Of a DNA stretch of 64,000 bases, positions 54,061 through 63,765 are shown piece by piece; the stretch's first letter is position 1; each line of letters opens with the position of its first letter. Origin of the DNA: Ryuthela nishihirai (taxonomy: Eukaryota; Arthropoda; Arachnida; Araneae; Heptathelidae); the NCBI GenBank assembly GCA_038380435.1, contig JAWZYU010000019.1:24329801-24393800 (forward strand), written 5' to 3'. The notes beneath the pieces are model-generated. The model did no database searches. It worked only from the letters and a program-made list of their open reading frames with translations, and had not been told where the DNA came from. The translations under genes and the position numbers were made by a program.

Positions 54061-55055
54061 CTACGAATTTCTGACCACCATAAAGAACCTATTAATTACT
54101 TTTGAACAGTTCTCATTTGGATAAAACTGACAGATTCTTGCGACTAATATTGCACAGGAAAAGCCTCCTTTGCATCCAAGTATATTGCAATACACACCAC
54201 ACATTTTAGCCCACAGTTTAATACACCACAGGGACAATTTAAAGCCAATTTTGTTGCGTAAAAATAGGAACAGCTCTTTTGTAATCCGAGAACAGTTCAA
54301 GTTGCGGATACACTTGATATACAGGTTTCTGAGTAGATTATAATTTCTGAGATCTGGAAGTTTGTTAACACTTTGAAGAGCTAAACGAGCGTAGACCATA
54401 TCTATCTCGACACCAGAAAATACAATAATCACAACTGGAACTTATGCATATCCGATGGTACGTAGATTTTACATTTCTGGACAAACTGAAGAAATGTTGT
54501 GAAAAGTTGTTTCTCAACACATTTCGATGTGTAATTACATAGAAAGACAATGTCAGCTGTTTTAGAGTTTACTCGCATCTCCTGAGACCCAAACTTGAAC
54601 ATTTTCGCTTATCCTTTTTCTGTAAATTTTGGGGAAGTGCTGTCTTCTTATTTCTGTTATCTGTAATAATAAATACACTCTAAAGCAGCTGCTTGCAACA
54701 GAGGTCTGACAGGAGCCTGACGATTTATATGCCAGAGTAAAAGGTAAGAGGATGGCAGAAACTGAGCAGAAACCGACACATACATCCACGCCTTACCGGG
54801 AATCGAACCCAGGTCCCTTAGATCAGTAGCCAAGCGCGCTAACCATGGGATGGCACTCTACAGTTTGTGAATTTTTCTCAGGACTTTATTTCGATGCACA
54901 GCTTCTTTCGGAGACTCGTAAAACAGGCGTTCTTTCAAGGTCTCATTTAATTCTTCAATTAATAGACCGTCTCTGTTTGTTGGATAATGCTCATCTATGG
55001 GAGATGTAACACAAAGATGATTCGTTTGAGGGTGTTGTCCAACGTCTTTCGCCAT
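54061..55055 (-). pseudogene. Poly(A) polymerase relic, copy 1, split by a SINE
   Basis: From an ATG at 55055 the minus strand reads MAKDVGQHPQTNHLCVTSPI, PTNRDGLLIEELNETLKERL and VLRKIHKL (to 54858). These match the N-terminus of poly(A) polymerase, the nuclear enzyme that adds poly(A) to mRNA. A SINE-C occupies 54855-54556 and the FGSYRLGV region is missing. The coding trace resumes with ADIVFLCNYTSKCVEKQLF (54550-), matching GADIDALCVAPRHV; the second catalytic Asp is Val. After a shift come VEIDMVYARLALQ (third Asp kept), LRNLYIKCIRNLN, LWCIKLWAKMCGVYCNILG, AILVARICQFYP and NRFFMVV, then a stop at 54061. The central and C-terminal domains are not seen. TGTTTCCAG before the start resembles a splice acceptor. 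Assignment is by recall of the family and is strong for the second part. Confidence 0.85.
54556..54855 (-). mobile_element. SINE-C copy inserted in the poly(A) polymerase relic
   Basis: The complement shows a worn A box with AGCGCGCTTGGCTACTGATC, a B box GGGTTCGATTCCC, then the body (GGCTCCTGTCAGACCTCTG, AGCAGCTGCTTTAGAG, TTATTATT). It stands between the N-terminal and the catalytic part of the relic. Confidence 0.8.
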
Positions 55056-55084
55056 TTCTCGTCAGTCAGTAGACCTATAATCCT

Positions 55085-55423
55085 GGAAACACAACGAAAT
55101 GTAAGTTTTTGTATAATAACCACCATCCACGCTACTACAACAACACAGTAATAATAATAATAACAACAACAAAATGGAGTAGTAGTAGCCCCATCAGATG
55201 TTTATCGATATTTTTTAAATTTTTAACATCTACAGGTAATGGACAAATAAGGAAGACCAACGTAAAATCATTGACACGGTGTTGCACTAACACTTGTTTT
55301 CAGTGCAGCCTGTAAACGTAGTTGCACAGATTTTACCAGCGTCTGAAAATCAGAAGGAGGGATACAACGCCGTTCGTCAATTTTCCTTTGTGGGATTTTT
55401 ATTTTTCGAAATATTTCAAATAC
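55085..55423. other. Upstream region of the poly(A) polymerase relic
   Basis: Trinucleotide runs (AATAATAATAATAA, CAACAACAAC) near 55150-55172 mirror those upstream of copy 2 at 47465-47535. No gene seen. Confidence 0.5.
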
Positions 55424-56402
55424 ATGATATTCTTCAAGAACTCTTAATTACTATTCTGAAATATCTCCTAATATCTACAAAAACAAAGTGGAACAAAAAA
55501 CGTTTTTTCCTACATTTGCAATAATTCCAAATTGACATCAAAGAAAATAAGAAAGCTAAAATGTAGTTCTTTTCCCTTTCAAATAGAAAAGCATTGACAG
55601 TACACCAAGACAGTGAACATTGTATTAAAACGTGTTTCCAGTTTCTCAAAATGAATAAAAATAAACGAAAAATATTTATCCTTTGAATGGAAATATTTTG
55701 CCGGACGTAATACGCTTCAGAAACATCTAATTCCTGAAAGATTTTCTTAGAAACGGGTATATTTACTGATCACTGTTTCTTCTTGAATGCAGAACACTTC
55801 CAAATAAATAGTTCCTAGGTGATTTCTTTTTAGATAGTTCACTTCCTCTTATATACAACAGCATGCTTGGTAATAATGTGGACAAAGTTATTAATATCTA
55901 AGATTAGATTAACATTCTAAAACCAAACTTTAAAACCAAATCCAATTAATCAGAACGATTGGCAACTACACTCAAGTTTTCCTTTTTGACAGAGAAAATT
56001 AGCATTTAATTCACAGATATTTCCAATGAGATTCTAAGCTTAAGAAAATAAAAACAATCCCTCATTCAACCAAATCGCACAATTCCAAATGTGTCTCTTC
56101 CGAATAGGAGGTTGCAATCAAAATAAGAGAATGCTTCCACAAGTGGTAAAAGTTAATTGGTTCAAATAATTCATCCCATTTGAATATTCCTCACATTATA
56201 TCATTTGTTAAGGAAAAACCTATCACAAATTCATTTTTTATTACTCACTTGTTACATTAACAAAAGAATACTGATAAAGATAAGAAAATATTACGATCGT
56301 TACTAAATGGTTAGCTAACCATTAAGTACCCATCGTAACACCGTCTTATCTTCATAACGCATATCTCCATTCAAGTACAAGATACGAGATTTTAAAAAAA
56401 TC
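55424..56402 (+). repeat. Direct segmental duplication, right copy
   Basis: This is the counterpart of 52740-54012 without the SINE-A. The copies flank the poly(A) polymerase relic on both sides. Confidence 0.85.
56277..56352. repeat. Hairpin element in the direct duplication, right copy
   Basis: The centre is AATGGTTAGCTAACCATT, a perfect palindrome. In the left copy the corresponding pair A-T is here G-C, so both sides of the stem changed together. Confidence 0.85.
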
Positions 56403-56554
56403 TGTTGTGGGAAAACAGAGAAAAATGCAAAAAAGAATAGAAAAAGTAAAAAATGGGTTATGGTCGGTTAAGCATTCATGTCTTGAGGTTTAGCACGAAA
56501 GTATTGAATAATTCCCAAGTACTTCATTAAACGATTATGATATAGGCATGTGGC

Positions 56555-56700
56555 CAAGTGGTTACAGTGCTTGTCTATGGATAAAAGTGGCTGAATTCAA
56601 ACCACTACTGAAAATTTATTTTCCTGAGTTCTCGCCTTGCTCAGACTTCTATGATGTATTAAACCTTAACGGCTCTTATCGGAGATCTGAGTTTAGAAAC
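56555..56700 (+). mobile_element. SINE-C-like copy, diverged
   Basis: GTGGCCAAGTGGTTACAGTG (A box) and AATTCAAACCACT (B-box position) are followed by GACTTCTATGATGTATTAAA and GGCTCTTATCGGAGATCTGAG, the SINE-C body in worn form. Confidence 0.6.
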
Positions 56701-57094
56701 TGCTTAATGTTAATTTGTCCTTTCCTTATCATTACAAGTTATGGTTTTCACAATGTTACGATAATCTATAACGTAACTCATCATTACTCTCACACGCGAG
56801 TACTTCTCTAGTGGGAGTTATGAAATTTTAGTGCTAACAATTTAGCTTCTTTTCCCATTTATTTCAAAACATTATGAACTTTATATGACATGGAATAGCA
56901 AATTCATTGTAAAAGTATATGTCGCTTTGTTATTGAATAAACTGTTAATATTATTATGAAAAATTTACTGGAGGCAAGAATGTCCTGAACACACCTTTCT
57001 TTTCGAATGTTTATTTTGTTCCATAGATTTCAAGCCAAGGATTCATTAAACATGTATTACTTTTAATATTCATTCTAAAGTATCTTTTAATTTG
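56701..57094. other. AT-rich, no gene seen
   Basis: Nothing assigned. Confidence 0.45.
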
Positions 57095-58620
57095 ATTTCA
57101 AAATTTTATTTTGTGATGTTAATTACCTGAAAGACTCAACTAGATATTGCATGAGAATATGGCATACTGATAAATTGAAAGAAACTAAATTTTTGTGAAT
57201 TATTCAATTATGGTCTTATTTTAATCATTACTTCAGCAATTTGTTACACATCTTAACGAAAATATTTGATATTTTAAAATCAATATGTCACAACCAAGTT
57301 CTTCACCTTAATGATCATTTCACGTCTTTTCGGTATATGTTTTACCTATTTTCTTATTGTTTTTCCTCGTGATATGTCTATTTGTTTATCGGTTATGTGA
57401 TAGACACACAAACCGACAAATGATGTTACTTTGCGTGGTAAAGTGTCATAAATTTCCTGTAGACATGAACAAAATAATAATCTGAGAAAAACTGGTTTTG
57501 CTATGAGTGGGATTCGAACCCACATCGTAATCGTATGCCTTTGGATCCGGTTTCACCATTTGTCTTTACATCCTCCAACTGGCGCCACTTAGAAATGAAT
57601 TGCCTCCTTTTGCTTTTTCCCCTTTCTCGCTCCTTTGTTTCTCCCACCTGACCTGTTTCCGTGAGAAACACCAAAGAGGAATTAGTTCATCCAGTTCTCG
57701 TCTACCCAATTGTCGTATCCTCCCTGTAATCCACCCAATTGTCGTATTTCCCAGTTGCCGTTTCCATTCAATTGCAATCCACCCTATTTCCCAGTTGTCG
57801 TTTCCATTCAATTGCAATCCACTCAATTGTCGTATTTCCCAGTTGTCAATTAGGCAGACTTCTAGAAAGTTCCATAGCACCGTTTCCCTCTCCATTTCAT
57901 CTGCATACGTATGACGCTCGTACCACGTGCACGGCAAGTCACGTCCACTAATACGAAGGTCAAGATGCAATGGAGATGTCCCGTTGCGCAAGTGTCTCAC
58001 CAATGAGAGAACTCTAGAGTTCACAGATAAAGGAGAAGACAGATTCAAACTGTAGTGCAGCGCCACCTAACGTAAGGCCCTAATTATTCATTTTCTCTCT
58101 GCTCTCGTCTTGTTACCACCACCATTAATCTGTCTGGTGCTTTCAACAAAAGACAGAAATGTGTTAAAGATGTATTGATTTTATTTCTTCATTTAATTTA
58201 GTGGCTTAAGAATTATGAATTATTAAAACAAATTTCAAACACCACAAATTGCGAGTGAAGACAATAAAAAAATGTTAAAAAGAGAAATGAAATTTGACAA
58301 TTAACTACCACCTGTTTTATAAAACAATTTAATTAAATTTGCTTTAGTTCGTTTAATCAGAACTGGTTCCAACTCTGGAAACAAATCGTAGATTACGGAT
58401 GTATTTCAACAGTATGTCCATCCTTTACAAGAAAAGCAAATTTTGATGAAATTAGTTGTCCACGAATATACACAAGTTTAGTCTTGCAAAAAAATATTGA
58501 GATCTGCTGTCGATGTCCCTTGGTTTGTTACTAACAGACAATTTCATAAAGATTTGGGCATCGACCACATATATACCCATATTAAATGCATCTCAAAATG
58601 GTTCCTTCAGGTTCTTAAAA
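57095..58620 (-). repeat. Segmental duplication, segment B
   Basis: In reverse complement this matches 45038-45960 and 46378-46855 of segment A. The tRNA-like sequence at 57485-57545 (complement GGGTTCGAATCCCACTC) corresponds to the arm at 46385. It contains a 40-bp minisatellite that A lacks, and no Tigger sequence beyond the jockey fragment. Confidence 0.82.
57733..57855. repeat. 40-48-bp minisatellite in segment B
   Basis: Units containing TATTTCCCAGTTGTCGTTTCC then ATTCAATTGCAATCCAC recur about 2.5 times, one with an extra AATTGTCG. Segment A has only flanking sequence here. Confidence 0.88.
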
Positions 58621-58740
58621 ATAATCCTAATGAGATTATTTCTTCTTTGCTTACTTATGAACATAATGTTCTTAATTACAAGAGGCCTAAAATGTTGGCT
58701 TTCTCTGAAGAAGGCTACTCGTTTTAGGTCTATTGTGCAT
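58480..58740 (+). mobile_element. Jockey-type RT C-terminal fragment, longest copy
   Basis: RSAVDVPWFVTNRQFHKDLG, HIYTHIKCISKWFLQVLKNN and PNEIISSLL follow the jockey C-terminal motif through the HPNxLIxxL end. In segments A and C this is cut at KWF by the Tigger junction, so segment B shows the uninterrupted state. Confidence 0.78.
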
Positions 58741-59095
58741 GATATGTGCTATTTTTAGCTTCAGTTTTATGTTAGCCTCTAGGGGCCCACCCATTGGTGG
58801 TTTACTTCTTATATGTTTTTACTTATGCCAACTGGGCGTATTCTCATACGGAGATGGAAATTGGTAAAGTTTTGCGTGGAACTGAGATTAGTTGCCTAAT
58901 CTCAGAATCTGAGCATGTGCATTAGGCTTCAAATGCTTTATTCCTCGTATACTTGTAACATATGTTGCCATCTAAAGACAAGTGATATGGGGGTTTTCCT
59001 ACGATAATAGTATACTGCAAGTATAGAAGTTTATATCATTATTTGAGGATATCTTAATGGCAGTCAGTAGTTCAAAGGTGAGAAAGGGTCTGGTA
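58741..59095. other. No recognisable gene
   Basis: It may include the 3' flank of the jockey fragment. Nothing else was assigned. Confidence 0.4.
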
Positions 59096-59307
59096 CAGTC
59101 GCTCAAAAAAATATCTGAACACTATGGTTGATTACAGAATTCAGCAAAAATATCTGGCAACCATTTTTTTAGAAATTAGTCATCTGGCAACCTTAGTGTA
59201 CAGTACACGAAAGTTGCCAGATCACTAATTTCTAAAAAAATCGTTGCCAGATATTTTTTCTGAATTTTGTAATCAACCATAGAGTTAGGATATTGTTTGA
59301 GCGACTG
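59096..59307. mobile_element. Tc1/mariner-type MITE, nearly perfect hairpin, copy 2
   Basis: A 212-bp palindrome has the ends CAGTCGCTCAAAAAAATATC and its near complement, TA on both sides (59094-59095, 59308-59309) and GTTGCCAGAT inside. It matches 42045-42258 over its length. Confidence 0.9.
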
Positions 59308-59344
59308 TACTATTCGCCTAATGCAATGTTGTACAATGCCAATT

Positions 59345-59560
59345 ATGTCTGACGGGACTGACTGGTCCAGTGCCAATTCGTCAAACAGGGACGATTTGGC
59401 CAATGGACAATTGGTGCAAACAGATGATTCGTCCAATGGAACAGCTCGTCCACAGCACAATTATCCAATGGGACAGCTCATCCAAAGCAGAATTCTCCAA
59501 AGAGAGAATTCCACAAAAGTCGATTCATCTAATGAGACATTTCGTCCAAAGATTTTTCAT
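59345..59560 (+). repeat. Degenerate 19-20-bp tandem repeat
   Basis: Variants of GGACAATTCGTCCAATGGGA repeat about ten times, with GTCCAAWG as the best kept part. Open frames over it reflect the repeat. Confidence 0.75.
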
Positions 59561-59678
59561 CTCAAGTGAAATAGCCAATGACGATAATATGCTATGAGGA
59601 CCTAATCTGAGGTAGGCTGCATTACCCACGAGAATTCAAGGAAGGGTAAAGGAGACGAAAAACTGACAAATTTACATA

Positions 59679-61680
59679 CAGTAGACTCCCTCTTCTCCGC
59701 TCATTAAGGGACCGGACCTGGCCGGATAAACGAAAGGACGGCTAACCCGAAAATTGTGTCAGAAAATAAATAAAAATGACAAATGACAAAAATTCTAATT
59801 GTACTATATTTTAATTAATATTTTGTTGTACAATATTAATAATTTACTCACACTCAGTTGAAAAATTTCGTGATTTTCTTTTGTATCTTTGAACTTAACA
59901 CTTTTTTACTTGCAAAGTCTTGCCATTTTTTAATAAATATCACATCAATCGCAGATGAGGCCTGTTGTTTTTCAATGAATCTTACTGCAACATCAAAAAC
60001 TTCTTTTCTTTCAGTATAGCTAACTTTCCCTTCTTTCTCTTCTTCATTCTCCTCTTCTTCTCCATTCCCCTCTTAGCAGACTGCATCAATAATTTCGTCA
60101 TCATTCAGTGTTTCATTTTCCAACTGTTCATCACCTTTTAACCATTTTTCAATGTCATCTTCTTGAAGTGTTCACATCCAGGCAGCAGATTAAAGTCATT
60201 AAGCAGCGAAATATTATCATTATCCGTCATATTTGCGGCAGGCGCAGGCTCATTCGATACCTTCGTGTTGTCGTCTTTGGTACTTTCTACACAGTTTTCA
60301 ACTTCGGGCCAAAGTTTTCTCCATGACTTCACAAACGTTGTACGAGTCATTTCTTCAAAAGCTCTTGCCAGCATGGTAGATCACATCCTTGACATTTATT
60401 GTTTTCAAAGCTTTTAAAAGTCCTATTCTGTCATTTTGGGTTCGCTGTAGAATTTCTGAAAGAAGCTTTCTCCTGTATCGCCTTTTTAAACTTATAAGCA
60501 CGCCTTGATCCATTGGTTGCACTAAAGACGTTACATTAGGTGGAAAAAACATGGCTTTCATATTGTCAGAATTAGTTCGCTTGGGTGTGTTGGGGCATTG
60601 CCGAGAATGAGTAGGGCCTTTACAGGAATTTTAAGACTTGTCAAGTGGTTTTTTACTTTTGGAACAAATTCTCTATAGAACCATTCTTTAAACAAATACG
60701 AGTCTATCGAAGCAGAATTTTAAGCAATATAGTAAACTAGCAGATCAGCTAAATTTAAATGCTTGAATTCTCGGGGTTTTGCTGATTTTTCAATTACAAA
60801 AAGTGGAAGTTTGTGTATACCTGCAGCATTTTTACACACAGCCACAGTGATTCTTTCTTTGTGAGATTGAAATCCTGATGCTGAAGTTTCTTGCGCTGTC
60901 ACAAATGTTTTCATTGGAAGAAGTTTAAAATTTTATCCAGTCTCATCTACATTGTAGATTTGTTCTGCGATTAGGCCTTCTTGAATAAGCACTAAACGTT
61001 TTTTCTGAAAATTCCTTTGCTGCTAAAGGATCAGATGCCAATTTCTCACAACAAACACCAATGTAATGAACACCGTGCCGTTTTTTCCAGTGAGAAAGCC
61101 ATCCCTCGCTTACTGAAAAATCTCTCCCATTTTCGATTTTAAAATGAAAGATTAATGCTTTTTCTTTCACGATTGGCCCACTGATTAGAGTTCTTCTTCG
61201 ACGCTCTTGCATGAACCATAACCAAAGTGCATCACCGACAATTTCATTTTTCGGCTTTTTAAGAGTGCACCGAGAAGAAAGCGTTTTTTCAGACTCGACT
61301 TGAGTGCAAAAATCTTGTAAATATTTTCCATTCCCTCTCCAGCCATTTACGTGCTTTTACCAAGACCTAGTTCATCACAAATATGCTTTACTGAATCACC
61401 TTTGTGAATATGTTCTAACGCTTTTAATTTTCTCTCCATCGTAACGACATTACGCTTACGTTTGCACCAACTCATTTGGTACCACACAATAATTAATAGA
61501 TCACAACACATACTCCTGTATACGCACAGTACACTATACACTGTAATATTCACAAAGAGAAACTGAAGAAAATATGTACTGTATTTTGAACAAAACACGC
61601 AGCGACTTCCTTCTGCTTCTTGGAAAGATCGGTTAAAGCGAAGCCGGTTGAGCCGAGACCGGATAAGAGAGAGTCTACTG
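59679..61680 (-). mobile_element. Tigger/pogo DNA transposon, both termini, TA duplication (copy D)
   Basis: The 2,002-bp element has the termini CAGTAGACTCTCTCTTATCC (right, reading inward) and CAGTAGACTCCCTCTTCTCC (left), flanked by TA at 59677-59678 and 61681-61682. Further inward both ends share CCGG and ACC phrases. The size, termini, TA target and CENP-B-like DNA-binding domains place it in the Tigger/pogo group. Confidence 0.92.
59854..61475 (-). pseudogene. Tigger transposase, frameshifted, catalytic Asp lost
   Basis: The start at 61475 opens MSWCKRKRNVVTMERKLKAL and HICDELGLGKST (helix-turn-helix). A shift precedes the second DNA-binding part, SEGWLSHWKKRHGVHYIGV, at about 61110. 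YNVDETG (about 60955) keeps the first Asp but is followed by a stop. LPLFVIEKSAKPREFKHLNL is at about 60795. ILGNAPTH (60602-60600 is GGC) has Gly where the family has Asp. PPNVTSLVQPMDQGVLISLK at about 60550-60490 keeps the third. The C-terminus is acidic (EEEENEEE) and ends near 59854. The length would be about 540 residues. Several shifts and stops make it inactive. Confidence 0.87.
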
Positions 61681-61682
61681 TA

Positions 61683-61773
61683 CCATAATATCATAACTAC
61701 AGACCATTTACCATACACCTTAGCTAACTATACACAATTTATGATATATTATAATATTATATACCATAATATT
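61683..61773. other. AT-rich spacer
   Basis: Repeated ATACCATAATATTATA-like phrases; nothing else. Confidence 0.5.
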
Positions 61774-61941
61774 ATACCCTGTGCATATTAATAAGTATGC
61801 TTTATGGGAGGCAACCATCTGTCTCCCAGCAGCTGTCCAGTGGGTTCCCTCTCCCCAACTTTGGGCCGTCGGGGTCCTTGTAACTTAGCCACGTAGCACA
61901 TTGTGTGCAAAAAAATGACGCTAAGAGCTAAAACAACCCAA
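61774..61941 (+). mobile_element. SINE-A 3' fragment
   Basis: From TACCCTGTGCATATTAA to GCTAAAACAACCCAAAG the last 170 bases or so of SINE-A are present, with a worn middle. Confidence 0.8.
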
Positions 61942-62854
61942 AGTTAAAGAATATGCAGTACTTTACATTTACATGTTTTTGACTTTAGAACTGAAGTTAT
62001 AATGAAATATATATAATATTGTATTTCTCAGATACACAATTTTGAAGTATTACATTTTCTAATATATGTTCTTCTTTATACATAGTTTGTCCAATAAAAA
62101 TCATATATTTATTCATACCATATATATGGAAAATTTTAATATCATATTTCATTAGTGTTGTATAATTTTACCTACATTTTTCAGTACAAGTCTGAGAAAA
62201 AATGTTGTCTTCCACGAGAGTAAAAACTCGCTTGTGGAAGAAATTTAATAGTTATGTTGTAATAAAATGAAAAGGCAACATGCTTCAGTTTCACATTTCC
62301 TCACATTTTGCTAGCTTGATCAAAAAATCTAAGTAAATATTTAACTAATTTGTAAGTTTGAAAATTATCATTAAGAATAAATGAAATAAAAAAAAAAATA
62401 AAAAGACTTTACTGGGTAGAAAAACAGAAAAAAATATAAAAATCTATGTATTGAACTGTGCGTTAGTAAGTGGTTCAGTTGAGCACCTTAAGGGCAACTC
62501 AGCATCAAATGAAATTTTATTACATTTAAATCTCTTTTATTTCTAAAACAGTCTCAAATTTACCACATATTCTTCCACCATAAATATGCAGTGAGAAGCC
62601 TGAAGAAGGATGTCTCATATCTTTGCAACGTAAAAGAAGAAAGAAATAATATCCACTCTACTGTCCTTTATTGTGGCATGGTAAGATTAAAATAATTGAA
62701 CTAGGTTTCGATAGTCGTGAATAAGAGAATTCAAGTGATCAGGAATAACCGGATGGAGTCTCCTTTTGTATTTTTGCCACCAAGCCGCAGTCATTACTCT
62801 TAAGTATGAATCAATATTTTTGGTAAAGTTTAGTACTTGTGTGGCAACACTAAA
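61942..62854. other. AT-rich; one unassigned short frame
   Basis: A minus-strand frame at about 62840-62687 reads LRVMTAAWWQKYKRRLHPV then DHLNSLIHDYRN before a stop. Its composition is protein-like, but I do not recognise a family and it cannot be confirmed as an exon. The rest is AT-rich without features. Confidence 0.3.
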
Positions 62855-63251
62855 TTGGGTTGTTTTACTTCTGAGAGGCACTTTTTTGCACACAATGGGC
62901 TAAATGGCCAGTTCATAAAAACCCCGAAGGTTCAGAGAAGGTTGGAGGAGGGACCCAATGGTCAACTGTCGTAAGACAGATGCTAGCCTCCCACCAAGAC
63001 CATCCAGCGCATTCTTTAACGTGCACTGGGTATGACTCTCCCTCACATGGTGCCACGGCTTAACGTCCCATCCAACGGACGGACGGATGAACGGATGGCG
63101 GCCTTACAAAGCCCATCCGTATCCCCTGTTCACTGGCGAGGACGGGGAGTTTTGGGGATATAATTCTCAACACCGACCCAGCTGGGACTCGGACTTGCGA
63201 ACTGCAGATTACTAGTCTGACGCGCTACCAACTGAGTCACCCCCAGCCCCC
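62855..63251 (-). mobile_element. SINE-A copy, full length
   Basis: The complement begins GGGGGCTGGGGGTGACTCAGTTGG (A box), has a B box AAGTCCGAGTCCC and the full body, with a GGACGGAC duplication near 63080, and ends AAAACAACCCAA. It is followed by the block shared with 30651-31090. Confidence 0.87.
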
Positions 63252-63765
63252 TGTCAACTTGAATTTTTCCCATTGAAGTGACATTCAGTGGTGATTCTCA
63301 AAATTAGGTTTGCATTTTTTTTTTCTTCTAAAATTTCGAATTCTAAATTAATAATTCCAGAGTCTCAGCTAAGCAGAATGCGACTTTTTCTTCCAAAAGC
63401 AAAATATAATATCCGAATCCTCGACTTTTACATTGTCTCTTCGTTGCATGTTGTATTAAGCGAGACTTATGTGTGACCCATTTAACCTGAAAAACTCTGA
63501 CAGCGCATCCTTGAATGCCGCGATGCGAAGACTATAACAGTGAGCTTAGAGCGGGAAGGAAGGGGGAAGTGGAGCCCATCGGAGAAGGAAGGGGAGAAGT
63601 GGAGCCCTTCGGAGAAAGAAAGGGACTTTTCTTCTGACCCGTCGAAAGGATTGAAAGTGGATTGCTGCGCTTTCGAAGGCAGCATATTTAAATACTTTTA
63701 GTAAAGTCGGGCCAACACTCTAGGACTGTGCGACTGAATATTCTCGGTGGGAAGGTGGATTAAGT
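63252..63765. repeat. Duplicated block next to SINE-A (pair with 30651-31090)
   Basis: The order of phrases is the same as at 30651-31090. A roughly 32-bp internal tandem duplication (GAAGTGGAGCCCATCGGAGAA twice, 63565-63625) is present only here. Confidence 0.75.

Noticed and set aside
57566..58066. 166-codon minus-strand open frame as a gene
   Set aside because: Much of it is the 40-bp minisatellite, and the frame is not kept in the duplicated segment A.
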